Shown here: one piece after another, positions 1-8,264 of the stretch
Position numbering within the stretch: position 1 is the first letter of the stretch
Layout: each line of letters opens with the position of its first letter
Assembly (NCBI GenBank): GCA_963205305.1
Contig: CAUJIC010000002.1
Location: 1-55,691, forward strand
Reading direction: 5' to 3'
Origin: Pseudomonadota bacterium
GTDB taxonomy: Bacteria > Pseudomonadota > Alphaproteobacteria > Rickettsiales > UBA3002
Length of the DNA: 55,691 nt
Notes under the pieces: generated by a model
Database searches by the model: none
The model's input: the letters and a program-made list of their open reading frames with translations, nothing else
Told to the model about the DNA's origin: nothing
Program-made: the position numbers and the translations under genes

Positions 1-1
1 G

Positions 2-1120
2 GGCAGCGGCGGCGGCCATGCCGAAAAAGGTGAGGCGATTGTGGCGCGTATTGCGATGCGGTTGGGCTTAACCGCCGCGCAAGGTGAGCTGGCGGGGTGG
101 CTGGTGAAAAGCCACCTGATGCTGAGCGAAACTGCGTTCAAGCGCGATTTGGATGACCCCAAAACCATCGCCGATTTTGTGGCCGAAGTGCAATCGCCCG
201 AGCGCTTGCGCCTGTTACTGCTGCTGACGGTAGCCGATATCAAGGCCGTTGGCCCAACGATTTGGAACCGCTGGAAAGGTGGGTTGATGCGCGACCTATA
301 CCACCGCGCCGTGGTGCATATGGGGGTTGGTATTAGTGATGTGGCGCCCGAACGCACCGTGCGCGATATGCTGCTCGCACCCATGCCGCCCACGCAAAAA
401 AATATCGCGCAGAAATTCATGGATGAGCAACTGCCGAGCAGTTGGTGGGTGCGCCCGCGTGAGGAACAGCTGGCCTGCATCAACGCCTATGCGCTGTGGC
501 AGGAAAACCCGGGCGAGGTGGCCTTGGTCGTTACGCATGATAGTTTCCGTGGCGTGAGCGAAATCACCTGCTGCATCGAATACACGCCGACGCTGTTTCG
601 TAACCTTGCGGGGGTGATGGCGTGGATTGGCGCGAGCATTGTTTCGGCGCGTAGTATGGTGCTACCCAGCGGGGTGATGATTGCCAATATCGGGATTCAG
701 GATGTGGAGGGTAATAGCTTCGAGAACGAGCCAAAACGCCTGAAACCGCTGAGTGATTTGATTAAGAAAGCGAAGGCGGGGCAACTCGATTTTGCAGCCG
801 AATTGCCCAAGCGCCGCATGCTCTCGCAAGGTCGCGAAGTGGCAGTAGAGCCGTTGGTCTTCATCGATAATCAAGTCAGCGCCACCGCGAGTGTGGTCGA
901 GGTCAACGCGCGCGACAGGCTGGGGCTGTTGTATGATATTCTGGGTGCGCTGGCTCGCTGCCAGTTGCAGGTGGTGACGGCACATATCGCGACCTATGGT
1001 AAAAAGGCAGTGGATGTGTTTTATGTGAAAGATGCGTTCGGGATTAAAGTGATCCACTGGAGCAAACTGGAACAGGTGCAGCAGGCGTTGCTTGCTGTGT
1101 GCGCCGACGAAGGGAAATAA
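2..1120 (+). CDS. glnD: Bifunctional uridylyltransferase/uridylyl-removing enzyme GlnD, C-terminal part (5' end outside window)
   Basis: GlnD uridylylates and deuridylylates the PII signal protein according to glutamine level, setting nitrogen assimilation. The frame is open back to the window edge, so only about the last 372 residues are present. The first visible residues (GSGGGHAEKGEAIV) match the end of the HD domain, where the family has GRGGDHS. A helical linker follows, then two ACT domains: roughly nt 520-770 (ALVVTHDSFRGVSE) and nt 890-1110 (DRLGLLYDILGALARCQL), the usual glutamine-sensing C-terminus. The nucleotidyltransferase domain lies upstream and cannot be assessed. The stop overlaps the start of cca (TAATG), so the two are probably co-translated. 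The in-frame GTG at nt 41 is internal, not a start. Confidence 0.93.
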   Translation, partial: GSGGGHAEKGEAIVARIAMRLGLTAAQGELAGWLVKSHLMLSETAFKRDLDDPKTIADFVAEVQSPERLRLLLLLTVADIKAVGPTIWNRWKGGLMRDLYHRAVVHMGVGISDVAPERTVRDMLLAPMPPTQKNIAQKFMDEQLPSSWWVRPREEQLACINAYALWQENPGEVALVVTHDSFRGVSEITCCIEYTPTLFRNLAGVMAWIGASIVSARSMVLPSGVMIANIGIQDVEGNSFENEPKRLKPLSDLIKKAKAGQLDFAAELPKRRMLSQGREVAVEPLVFIDNQVSATASVVEVNARDRLGLLYDILGALARCQLQVVTAHIATYGKKAVDVFYVKDAFGIKVIHWSKLEQVQQALLAVCADEGK

Positions 1121-2307
1121 TGAGCGACAAACCAACATGGTTGAGTGAAGCGCCTCTGCAGCAATTATTGGCGGCGACCAAAGCAGCGGGCGGTGAGGCG
1201 CGCGCAGTGGGTGGCGCTGTGCGCGATTGGCTGATGGGGATGGAGAGTGCGGATGTGGATGTGGCAAGCACGCTGCCGCCCGAACAAACGATGGAAATTG
1301 CTGCGGCGAATAATTGGAAAGCCATCCCGACAGGTATTGACCATGGTACGGTGACCTTGGTGCTGCCCACCCGCGTGGTGGAGGTGACGACCCTGCGTCG
1401 CGATATGACGACCGATGGCCGCCGTGCGACGGTGGCCTTTACGGATGATTGGAAGGAAGATGCGGCGCGGCGCGATTTTACCATCAACGCCATGAGTATG
1501 GATGCGGATGGCGAAGTCTTCGACTTTTTTAATGGAAGAAAAGATATTGAAGCACAACGCATACGCTTTATTGGCGATGCTGCCGCGCGCATTGCCGAGG
1601 ATGCTTTGCGGATATTGCGATTTTTTAGATTCCTCGCAACCCATGGCAAACCCCCCGCGGATGTGGATGCGTTGGCAGCCATTGCTGCACATAAAGAAAT
1701 GCTGCAGCAACTTTCGGGTGAACGCATTGCGAATGAAATGCGTAAATTGCTGGCGGCGGATGCACCCGCTTACAGCTTACGCCTAATGAGCGAGCAGGGC
1801 GTAGCGCCGCTGATTTTTGGCCGTAGCATTGAGCCCTCGCGGATGATTCGGTTGCAGTTACTCGAAGGCCAAGCCGATTACCAAACAAGCGTGTGGGCAC
1901 GCGCGGCGGTGATACTTTCAGCGACGATGGCGGATGCGGAATGGCTCAGCAACCGCTGGAAATTGAGCCGCAGCGAGGCGAAGCAACTGACGCAATTGGT
2001 GCAAATGCCTGCGTTTAATCAATCCGCACCGCGCCACTTCCATACGCGTATCATCCGCTTGCATGGCGCGCCTGTGTATCTGGATTGGTTGCTGACCCAA
2101 GCCGCGAGTGGGCAGGGGGTGGATGTGGCGCCGTATGTGCAGCTTGCCCACGCATTTGTGCCACCCATTTTCCCCCTCACCGCGAAGGATTTAATGGCGC
2201 GTGGCATGGCCGAGGGCAAAGCACTGGGCGACGCATTGAGCGCGCTAGAAACGAAGTGGGAGGAAAGGGATTACCTAATCACGAAAGAAGAGCTACTTGG
2301 TCAGTAG
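1120..2307 (+). CDS. cca: CCA tRNA nucleotidyltransferase / poly(A) polymerase family protein
   Basis: A class II nucleotidyltransferase of the PcnB/Cca family, 395 aa, expected to add or repair the 3' CCA of tRNAs in the cytoplasm. Visible motifs are the GG/RRD-type start AVGGAVRDWLMG (about residues 29-40), the metal-binding DVDVAST (45-51) and RRDFTINAMSM (about 117-127), followed by the helical neck and body. I chose the ATG at 1120 because it overlaps the glnD stop; an upstream in-frame ATG at 1099 would lie inside glnD. The one tRNA in this window already encodes CCA, so repair may be the main task, but CCA addition and poly(A) polymerase cannot be told apart by eye. Confidence 0.9.
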   Translation: MSDKPTWLSEAPLQQLLAATKAAGGEARAVGGAVRDWLMGMESADVDVASTLPPEQTMEIAAANNWKAIPTGIDHGTVTLVLPTRVVEVTTLRRDMTTDGRRATVAFTDDWKEDAARRDFTINAMSMDADGEVFDFFNGRKDIEAQRIRFIGDAAARIAEDALRILRFFRFLATHGKPPADVDALAAIAAHKEMLQQLSGERIANEMRKLLAADAPAYSLRLMSEQGVAPLIFGRSIEPSRMIRLQLLEGQADYQTSVWARAAVILSATMADAEWLSNRWKLSRSEAKQLTQLVQMPAFNQSAPRHFHTRIIRLHGAPVYLDWLLTQAASGQGVDVAPYVQLAHAFVPPIFPLTAKDLMARGMAEGKALGDALSALETKWEERDYLITKEELLGQ

Positions 2308-2329
2308 ACCAAATTGGAGCAACTCAATA

Positions 2330-3085
2330 TTACTCAGCTTCCGCCGTATCGGGGTTGCTGTAGTTTGCGCCATCGGGGTTTTCCTCGAGCGCGTAACCCG
2401 CCGAACGCACGGTGCGAATCAAATCGGGCTGTTTACCATCGTAGTTCAGTGCTTTGCGCAGGCGACGGATATGCACATCCACGGTGCGCAGCTCGACATA
2501 AATATCGTGACCCCAGACGGAATCGAGCAATTGCTCGCGCGCGAACACGCGGCCTGGGTGCTCCATCAAATGGCGCAGCAGCGAGAATTCGGTAGGCGAC
2601 AGATGCACGTTGCTGCCATCACGCGTGGCGCTGTGGGCAGTAAGGTCGAGTACGATGCCTGAGAACTCCAGCACTTTCTCGGATAGGCTTGGGCGAATGC
2701 GGCGGAACACCGCCTTGATGCGCGAGATGAGTTCGGGTGGGCTGAAGGGCTTCACCATGTAATCATCGGCGCCTGAATCGAGGCCGCGGATGCGGTCGCC
2801 CTCTTCGCCACGGGCAGAAAGCATGATGATGGGGGTGTTTTTGACTTCCTGCGTCCAGCGGATGTGCTTGCACACTTCAACGCCGGTCATGCCTGGGAGC
2901 ATCCAGTCGAGGACGATAATATCGGGGCGGTGTTCTTTCACCATGGTGACGGCTTCCTCGCCATCGCCGGTGGAAATAACGGCAAAACCCTCTTTCTCGA
3001 GGTTATAGCGCAAAAGGGTGACAATCGCGACCTCGTCCTCCACTATCAGGACTTTGGTTTTGGGTTCTTCCTTAGGGTTCGCCAT
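2330..3085 (-). CDS. phoB: Phosphate regulon response regulator PhoB (OmpR family)
   Basis: A 251-aa two-component response regulator. The receiver domain (about 10-125) has the acidic pocket E16-D17, phospho-acceptor D60 in VLDWMLPG, S90 and K112 in VKPFSP. The C-terminal winged helix (about 150-240) ends with RTVDVHIRRLRKAL and a RTVRSAGYAL wing typical of PhoB. It would activate phosphate-starvation genes after phosphorylation by PhoR. No phoR, phoU or pst genes are in the window, so the PhoB assignment over other OmpR members rests on overall resemblance. AGGAGA lies 5 nt before the ATG. It converges with cca, the stops being 22 nt apart. Confidence 0.85.
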   Translation of the reverse strand: MANPKEEPKTKVLIVEDEVAIVTLLRYNLEKEGFAVISTGDGEEAVTMVKEHRPDIIVLDWMLPGMTGVEVCKHIRWTQEVKNTPIIMLSARGEEGDRIRGLDSGADDYMVKPFSPPELISRIKAVFRRIRPSLSEKVLEFSGIVLDLTAHSATRDGSNVHLSPTEFSLLRHLMEHPGRVFAREQLLDSVWGHDIYVELRTVDVHIRRLRKALNYDGKQPDLIRTVRSAGYALEENPDGANYSNPDTAEAE

Positions 3086-3103
3086 GGTCGTCTCCTAGTT
3101 TCG

Positions 3104-3135
3104 TTTATCTGATGACAGTGCGGCTTGCACGTCAA
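3104..3135 (-). promoter_or_regulatory. Possible sigma-70-like promoter of phoB
   Basis: On the minus strand TTGACG (complement of 3130-3135) matches a -35 box in five of six positions. The best -10 is weak: TCAGAT at 17 nt spacing or GATAAA at 20 nt. One CTGTCAT heptamer (complement of 3114-3120) resembles half a Pho box, but no second repeat sits at the required distance. Confidence 0.3.
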
Positions 3136-3324
3136 CGGATTTTGCTTCATGTACCTTGGTTATAAACGTAAATCCTTAAAGCATGGTTAAAGCGCCACAA
3201 AATCGCGCTTTTACTTTGAATCTGCTTGCAATGGAGCCTCCTCAAAAATGTCATGTATTAAGGTATACACTCATTTTTTCGGTATCCATTGCTGCGCGAT
3301 TCCTTGTAAAAGCACGATTCGGAG

Positions 3325-3891
3325 ATGCATGTGAGTCAAAAATTACCCCCTAACGTTAAATTAGCCCTCGATTTCACGCCCTTAGCGGTGTTTTTCGTCG
3401 CCTATAAGCTAGAAGGCGTGATGGCGGCGACCATTGCCCTGATGGTGGCCACCACCCTCAGCATAGCGATTATTTACCTGAAAGAGCGCACCATCGCCCT
3501 TGCGCCCCTTATCACGGGTGGGGTGGTGCTGGTGATGGGGGTGCTGACGGTGTTGCTGAAGGATGAACAGTTCATCAAAATCAAACCCACCATTGTGAAC
3601 CTTGCCTTCGCCACGATTCTGCTCGGTGGGGTGGTGATTGGTAAGCGCGGCTTGTTGAAATATGTGCTGGATGTGGCGTTTCAACTGACCGATGAGGGCT
3701 GGCGCATGCTTTCGGCACGGTGGGGGTTTTTCTTCCTGTTCCTTGCTGGCTTGAACGAATTCATCTGGCGTAGTTTTTCGACCGATTTTTGGGTGAATTT
3801 TAAAGTGTTCGGCATGTTCACCCTCACCATCATTTTCGCGGTGAGCCAGATGAAGTTGGTGGAGCGGTTTAAGGCGCCTGAGCAGCCTTAA
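3325..3891 (+). CDS. yciB: YciB/IspZ family inner-membrane septation protein
   Basis: A 188-aa integral membrane protein with about five to six hydrophobic helices. The start KLALDFTPLAVFFVAYK and the later FIKIKPTIVNLAFA and DEGWRMLSARWGFFF segments are the conserved signature of the YciB (intracellular septation protein A) family. Members sit in the inner membrane and have been linked to cell-envelope synthesis at the division site; the biochemical role is unsettled. GGAG lies about 5 nt upstream of the ATG. It stands alone, 239 nt from the divergent phoB start, and ends convergent with the GIY-YIG gene across an inverted repeat. Confidence 0.88.
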   Translation: MHVSQKLPPNVKLALDFTPLAVFFVAYKLEGVMAATIALMVATTLSIAIIYLKERTIALAPLITGGVVLVMGVLTVLLKDEQFIKIKPTIVNLAFATILLGGVVIGKRGLLKYVLDVAFQLTDEGWRMLSARWGFFFLFLAGLNEFIWRSFSTDFWVNFKVFGMFTLTIIFAVSQMKLVERFKAPEQP

Positions 3892-3910
3892 TTAAAGTGC
3901 TGGCGCCTTA
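3870..3910. terminator. Inverted repeat over the convergent yciB / GIY-YIG stops, possible bidirectional terminator
   Basis: A 9-bp perfect inverted repeat, TAAGGCGCC (3870-3878) and GGCGCCTTA (3902-3910), has a 23-nt loop in which AGCA can also pair with TGCT. It covers both stop codons. No T-run follows the stem directly, so intrinsic termination is plausible but not demonstrated. Confidence 0.35.
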
Positions 3911-4213
3911 GTCTGGAATTATTCTTTTTCTATGAGTTCTATTATAACCAATAGTCGGGTCATTGGATTTATGAGCGCATATCAGCTCACTCTCTTTTCT
4001 GGTGGTTTCTTCTTTATTGGGGGACTCAAAAAGTATCTCTTTCCTTAGAGTAAAATCCGCTAACTGCTCCTTAGTAAAATCACTTTCTACGGTGTAATTA
4101 TCCCATGAGCCAAAATATCGCATGGAGTGACCGCTGCCGCCAATATCCTTGCCTATGTAAATCTTGCCGTTTGGAAAAGTGAGTTTGTAAACCACGTACT
4201 GATATTTTTTCAT
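3908..4213 (-). CDS. Small GIY-YIG domain protein
   Basis: A 101-aa protein whose N-terminus reads VVYKLTFPNGKIYIGKD (7-23), the two short strands of a GIY-YIG nuclease core with VVY in place of GIY. Later residues fit the rest of the fold: an Arg in the helix LRKEILFE, an acidic RKESELI segment and GYNRTHR near the end. The domain makes up nearly the whole protein, so there is no added DNA-binding module as in homing endonucleases. The gene is much more AT-rich than its surroundings (about 40% G+C over the lines I counted). It follows purD on the same strand with a 36-nt gap; GAGAGG precedes the ATG. Substrate and activity are unknown; a stand-alone mobile or repair-type nuclease is possible. 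Confidence 0.72.
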   Translation of the reverse strand: MKKYQYVVYKLTFPNGKIYIGKDIGGSGHSMRYFGSWDNYTVESDFTKEQLADFTLRKEILFESPNKEETTRKESELICAHKSNDPTIGYNRTHRKRIIPD

Positions 4214-4249
4214 AAACGCCTCTCACCACTAAGATTGTGGTTTCGCTTA

Positions 4250-5509
4250 TTATTTCAGCGCCCGCCATGCGATATCTTTTCTGCAAAAACCCTTAGGCCA
4301 ATCGATTTTTGCAATCGCATCATAGGCGCGTGCGCGTGCCTCGGCGATGGTGCTAGCGCTGGCGATGATGTTGAGCACGCGGCCACCATTGGCCACCATT
4401 TCGCCATCTTTTTCCGCCGTGCCTGCGTGGAGGATGCTAACGCCTTCGACCTGCGCTGCCTCCTCTAGCCCACGAATGATGGTGCCTTTTTCATATTCGG
4501 CGGGGTAGCCCTTGGCGGCCATGACGACGCAGATGGCGACGTCAGAGGTGAAGGAGAGGTGCTTGGTGTCGATGCTACCTTTCGCGCAGGAGAGTAATAA
4601 AGCGGCCAAATCACCCTTGAAGCGGTTGAGCATGACTTGCGTTTCGGGGTCGCCAAAGCGGCTGTTATATTCGATCAGTTTGGGGCCGTCCTTGGTCAGC
4701 ATGAGGCCCGCGAACAGTACGCCGACATAGGGGATGCCATCGGCAATGAGGCCCTTCATGGTCGGTTCGATGATTTCTTTCATGACGCTCGCGTTCATTT
4801 CCTTGGTCATGATGGGCGTGGGGGAATAGGTGCCCATGCCGCCCGTGTTGGGGCCTGTGTCACCATCGCCGACGCGTTTGTGGTCTTGCGCGCTCGCGAA
4901 TAACGTCGCGGTTTTGCCGTCACAGATAGCAAAGAAGCTTGCCTCTTCGCCTTCCATGAATTCCTCGATCACCACGCGGGCGCCAGCTTCACCAAACGCA
5001 CCATCGAAGCAATCATCGATGGCATCGACGGCTTCTTTGGGTTTCATCGCCACGGTGACACCCTTGCCCGCAGCTAGGCCATCGGCCTTAATAACAATCG
5101 GTGCGCCATGCTCGTAGATATATTCGAACGCGGCGGTGCGGTTATCGAACGTGGCGTAACGCGCGGTGGGGATATTATATTTGTCACAGAGTTTTTTGGT
5201 GAAGTCCTTCGATGCCTCGAGCTGCGCGCCCTTGGCGGAGGGGCCGAACACGGGGATGTTGGCGGCGCGTAAATCGTCAGCCAAGCCATCGACCAGCGGT
5301 TGTTCGGGGCCAACCACCACAAGGTCAATCGCGTGTTTTTTGCAATAATCAACAATGGCCGCATTGCCCGAGAGCGCTATGCACGGTGCATCTTTGCTGA
5401 TGCCTGCATTGCCCGTGGCGCAGGTGACTGATGTAACCGAGGCGCTACGTTTCAATGCCTTTACTAGCGCATGCTCACGCCCGCCCGAACCGATCACGAG
5501 GATTTTCAT
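4250..5509 (-). CDS. purD: Phosphoribosylamine--glycine ligase
   Basis: Second step of purine synthesis: ATP-dependent joining of glycine to 5-phosphoribosylamine to give GAR, in the cytosol. The 419-aa length is normal. The N-terminal nucleotide-binding start [19 protein letters not shown], the ATP-grasp segment with [15 protein letters not shown], the conserved [13 protein letters not shown] and the metal-site segment [12 protein letters not shown] are all present. AAAGG lies 7 nt before the ATG. It is divergent from xseA with 48 nt between the starts, an arrangement common in alphaproteobacteria. The GIY-YIG gene may be read from the same transcript. Confidence 0.96.
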   Translation of the reverse strand: MKILVIGSGGREHALVKALKRSASVTSVTCATGNAGISKDAPCIALSGNAAIVDYCKKHAIDLVVVGPEQPLVDGLADDLRAANIPVFGPSAKGAQLEASKDFTKKLCDKYNIPTARYATFDNRTAAFEYIYEHGAPIVIKADGLAAGKGVTVAMKPKEAVDAIDDCFDGAFGEAGARVVIEEFMEGEEASFFAICDGKTATLFASAQDHKRVGDGDTGPNTGGMGTYSPTPIMTKEMNASVMKEIIEPTMKGLIADGIPYVGVLFAGLMLTKDGPKLIEYNSRFGDPETQVMLNRFKGDLAALLLSCAKGSIDTKHLSFTSDVAICVVMAAKGYPAEYEKGTIIRGLEEAAQVEGVSILHAGTAEKDGEMVANGGRVLNIIASASTIAEARARAYDAIAKIDWPKGFCRKDIAWRALK

Positions 5510-5543
5510 ATCAACCTTTCGCTGGAATGCTCCTGCAATTCTC

Positions 5544-5549
5544 TATAAA
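5544..5549 (+). promoter_or_regulatory. Possible -10 element of xseA, close to the ATG
   Basis: TATAAA at 5544-5549 ends 8 nt before the xseA ATG. The hexamer 17 nt upstream (GCTGGA) is a poor -35. If used, it would give a leaderless or near-leaderless mRNA, in line with the lack of a clear ribosome-binding site. Confidence 0.3.
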
Positions 5550-5557
5550 ACCTCTGC

Positions 5558-6907
5558 ATGAGCTTTGTCCATAACCAACCCGAATATTCTGTTTCCGAGA
5601 TTGCCGGCCATGTGAAGCGCATGGTCGAGGATACGTTCGGCTATGTGCGCGTGCGCGGCGAGCTGAGCAAAGTGGGCGTGAATTCCGCCAGCGGCCATGC
5701 CTACATCACCATGAAGGATGACAAAGCGGTGCTCGATGCCGTGTGCTGGAAAGGCACGATGGCCAAGCTGGCGCATAAGCCCGAAGCGGGGATGGAAGTG
5801 ATTGCCACGGGGCGGCTGACGACTTACCCGGGTGCAAGCAAATACCAGCTTATCATCGAGGCGCTGGAGCCTGCGGGTGTGGGCGCGTTGATGGCGATGC
5901 TGGAGAAACGTAAAAAGGAATTGGCGGCGGAAGGATTGTTCGACCCCGCCCGCAAAAAACCCATCCCGTTTTTGCCTGAAACCATCGGCATCATCACCTC
6001 GCCCACGGGGGCGGTGATTCGCGATATGCTGCATCGGATTTCTGAGCGCTTCCCGCGCCATGTGCTGCTGTGGCCTGTGCCTGTGCAGGGGCAAGGCGCG
6101 GCAGAAAAAATTGCGGCAGCGATTGAGGGGTTTAATGCGATTTCCGTGGGCGATGCCCAGCGGCCTGATGTGATTATTGTGGCGCGTGGTGGTGGCTCGA
6201 TTGAGGATTTATGGGCATTCAACGAGGAAATTGTGGTGCGCGCGGCGGCAAATTCCACCATTCCGCTCATCTCTGCCGTGGGGCATGAAACAGACACCAC
6301 GTTGATTGATTATGCTTCGGACAAACGCGCGCCAACACCCACAGGTGCAGCCGAATTTGCGGTGCCTGTGCGCGAGGAATTGCTGACGCGCATGGAGCAA
6401 CTGCATGCCGCAAAAACAGGTGCGATGCGTAAGTTCATCGCCTTTTTGGCGGAGCGGGTGGAGGGCTTGTCGCGCGGGTTGCCACGCCCGCAGCAATTGG
6501 TGGCAGGCATGGAGCAGCAGCTTGATGGGTTGAGCGAGCGCCTTGCAGTGGCATTGCCGCGCAGCTTGCAGCTGCGGCATGAAAAATTGGAGCGCCTTGC
6601 GGCTGGCCTAAGCCCGCGCCTGCTGAACGAAATGCTTCTGCGTCAGCAGCAGCGCGTGCAGCATTTAGGGGCGATGCTGGAATCGCTGAATGTGCTTGGG
6701 GTGCTGAAACGCGGCTTTGCACTGGTGAAAGATGCCAGCGGCAAGGTTGTGCAATCTGCAGCGATGATGCCTAGTGAAGGCACACTTAGCGTCCAGTTTC
6801 ATGATGGGGAACGGGTGGTGATGGCTGGCAATGTTGCACCCGTGAGCAGCCCCAAACCGCGCAGCAAAAAAACGGCGGCGCCCCAGCCAAGCTTGTTCGA
6901 CGATTAG
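5558..6907 (+). CDS. xseA: Exodeoxyribonuclease VII large subunit
   Basis: Large subunit of exonuclease VII, which degrades single-stranded DNA from both ends in complex with XseB (not in this window). The 449-aa protein starts with an OB-fold (about 8-105, YSVSEIAGHVKRMVED, GHAYITMKDD). The catalytic core follows with IGIITSPTGAVIRDM, the ARGGGSIEDLWAFNEE block and GHETDTTLIDYASD, then a long coiled-coil region (about 270-370) and the C-terminal GYAL-like segment (LKRGFALV). The ATG at 5558 has no strong ribosome-binding site. It is divergent from purD and ends 3 nt from the convergent downstream gene. Confidence 0.95.
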   Translation: MSFVHNQPEYSVSEIAGHVKRMVEDTFGYVRVRGELSKVGVNSASGHAYITMKDDKAVLDAVCWKGTMAKLAHKPEAGMEVIATGRLTTYPGASKYQLIIEALEPAGVGALMAMLEKRKKELAAEGLFDPARKKPIPFLPETIGIITSPTGAVIRDMLHRISERFPRHVLLWPVPVQGQGAAEKIAAAIEGFNAISVGDAQRPDVIIVARGGGSIEDLWAFNEEIVVRAAANSTIPLISAVGHETDTTLIDYASDKRAPTPTGAAEFAVPVREELLTRMEQLHAAKTGAMRKFIAFLAERVEGLSRGLPRPQQLVAGMEQQLDGLSERLAVALPRSLQLRHEKLERLAAGLSPRLLNEMLLRQQQRVQHLGAMLESLNVLGVLKRGFALVKDASGKVVQSAAMMPSEGTLSVQFHDGERVVMAGNVAPVSSPKPRSKKTAAPQPSLFDD

Positions 6908-6910
6908 GTG

Positions 6911-7258
6911 TTACATTGATACGCCGCGCTGAAAAATATCCTTCAACTTGGTCGAGAGTTTGCCCGTAAGCCAGAGTGCGAGCATGATACCGAAAATTAC
7001 AGGCAGTAGCAGTGGCACAGTATAGGTAAGGAAGCTGGTTTCCGAAATGTGCTGTGTCCACCGCGAGAAGAGTTGGGCGTAGACATCCATCATGTAGAAT
7101 ACTTCGTAGATTTTATCGGCCAGCGGGTGCACCTTAGCGCCTGTGTCGTAGATGATGTAGTTGGCCACCACAACGCCCGCATAGGGCGGACCGAACAGAG
7201 TCATCACCAGCAAGAAGGGCGATAAAATAGCCAGTACGAATAGGTTAAATGGGTTCAT
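6911..7258 (-). CDS. Small two-helix membrane protein of unknown function
   Basis: A 115-aa protein I do not recognise. Hydrophobic segments at about 4-34 (two possible short helices, PFNLFVLAILSPFLLVM and YAGVVVANYII) and 78-98 (YTVPLLLPVIFGIMLALWL) flank a polar middle with many aromatic residues, and the tail is basic (KLSTKLKDIFQRG). It is the last gene of the lipid A run, 31 nt downstream of lpxK on the same strand, so a link to envelope lipid metabolism is possible but only by position. Its base composition matches the surroundings. Confidence 0.6.
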   Translation of the reverse strand: MNPFNLFVLAILSPFLLVMTLFGPPYAGVVVANYIIYDTGAKVHPLADKIYEVFYMMDVYAQLFSRWTQHISETSFLTYTVPLLLPVIFGIMLALWLTGKLSTKLKDIFQRGVSM

Positions 7259-7289
7259 ACCCGTTATGTACAGGAAGGGTGCTAAAAAA

Positions 7290-8264
7290 TCAAGGTACTG
7301 GAAGCTTCGCTAGTTTTTCTGCCAAGAATTCGGAAAATTTAGCTGCCTCTTTCAACTGTAGTTCGATGGGCAGAACCTCGATACCCTCGCGCAGTGCGGG
7401 CGGCAATTTTACGGCATCCTTAGCGGTGGTAATGAGGCGCGCGCCGCTTTGCTTGGCTTCCTCGATCAGGCGCTCGATCTCGTGCGTGCTGTAGGCATGG
7501 TGATCGGCAAAGCCGTGGGTGGCGACAAGGTTAGCGCCAAGCGCGCGCAGCGAATCGAAGAATTTTTCTGGCCGTCCGATGCCTGCAAATGCAATCCATT
7601 TCTCAGTGAGTAGGTTTGGGTTGCGTGCTGTAGGTTGAATAGTGGCCATGAAATTTGGCACATTCATGCGCGCGGCAAGCTGGTGGGCATCAGCACCGAC
7701 GATGATAGCTGCATCCGAGCGCTTGAGTGCGCTTATCAGTGTTTCGCGCAACGGCCCTGCGGGCAGAGTCAAGCCATTGCCGAGGCCAAATGGCCCATCG
7801 ATGATGAGCAGTGAAATATCTTTGGCAAGGGCATGGTGTTGCAGTGCATCGTCGCACACGAGAATGGTGGCACCTGCGGCAGCCGCCGCCTCGGCCGAGG
7901 CAAGGCGGTTGCGCCCAACCCATGTGGGGGCAGCAGCGGCAAGCAGCAACGCTTCATCGCCCACATGCTGCCAATCATCGGTTTCGCTTACGCGATGGGC
8001 GTTGATATTTGCGCCACCATAGCCACGGGTGAGGATGTGGGGCGAGTGGCCAAGCGCACGCAGGATGGGAATAAGGGCGATGGCAGTGGGGGTTTTGCCA
8101 GCGCCACCCGCTGTAACATTGCCAATCGAGATGACAGGTAGTGGCGCGCGCGTGGGGGTAGTGAAGGCGCGATCCGCCCATGCGCCCGCGCGGTAGAGCA
8201 ACGACGTAGGTAGCAGTACGGTGCTGATGAGATTACGGGTTTGCCAAAAGCGCGGGGTTCTCAT
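7290..8264 (-). CDS. lpxK: Tetraacyldisaccharide 4'-kinase
   Basis: Phosphorylates the 4' position of the lipid A disaccharide precursor to give lipid IVA at the inner-membrane surface. The 324-aa protein has the family N-terminal hydrophobic stretch (NLISTVLLPTSLLYRAGAW) and a Walker A sequence in NVTAGGAGKTPTAI (about 49-62). The conserved LTRGYGG, the DDALQHHAL metal and catalytic segment, and the C-terminal ITTAKDAVKLP follow. Its start overlaps the waaA stop by 4 nt (ATGA), showing translational coupling. With waaA and msbA it makes a lipid A completion and export unit. Confidence 0.95.
   Translation of the reverse strand: MRTPRFWQTRNLISTVLLPTSLLYRAGAWADRAFTTPTRAPLPVISIGNVTAGGAGKTPTAIALIPILRALGHSPHILTRGYGGANINAHRVSETDDWQHVGDEALLLAAAAPTWVGRNRLASAEAAAAAGATILVCDDALQHHALAKDISLLIIDGPFGLGNGLTLPAGPLRETLISALKRSDAAIIVGADAHQLAARMNVPNFMATIQPTARNPNLLTEKWIAFAGIGRPEKFFDSLRALGANLVATHGFADHHAYSTHEIERLIEEAKQSGARLITTAKDAVKLPPALREGIEVLPIELQLKEAAKFSEFLAEKLAKLPVP

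Noticed and set aside
662..1727. Several minus-strand open frames of 180-227 aa opposite glnD and cca
   Set aside because: Antisense to conserved coding sequence, low-complexity composition and no motifs; shadows.
3114..3120. A Pho box upstream of phoB
   Set aside because: Only one CTGTCAT heptamer is present; no second repeat at 11-bp spacing on either side.
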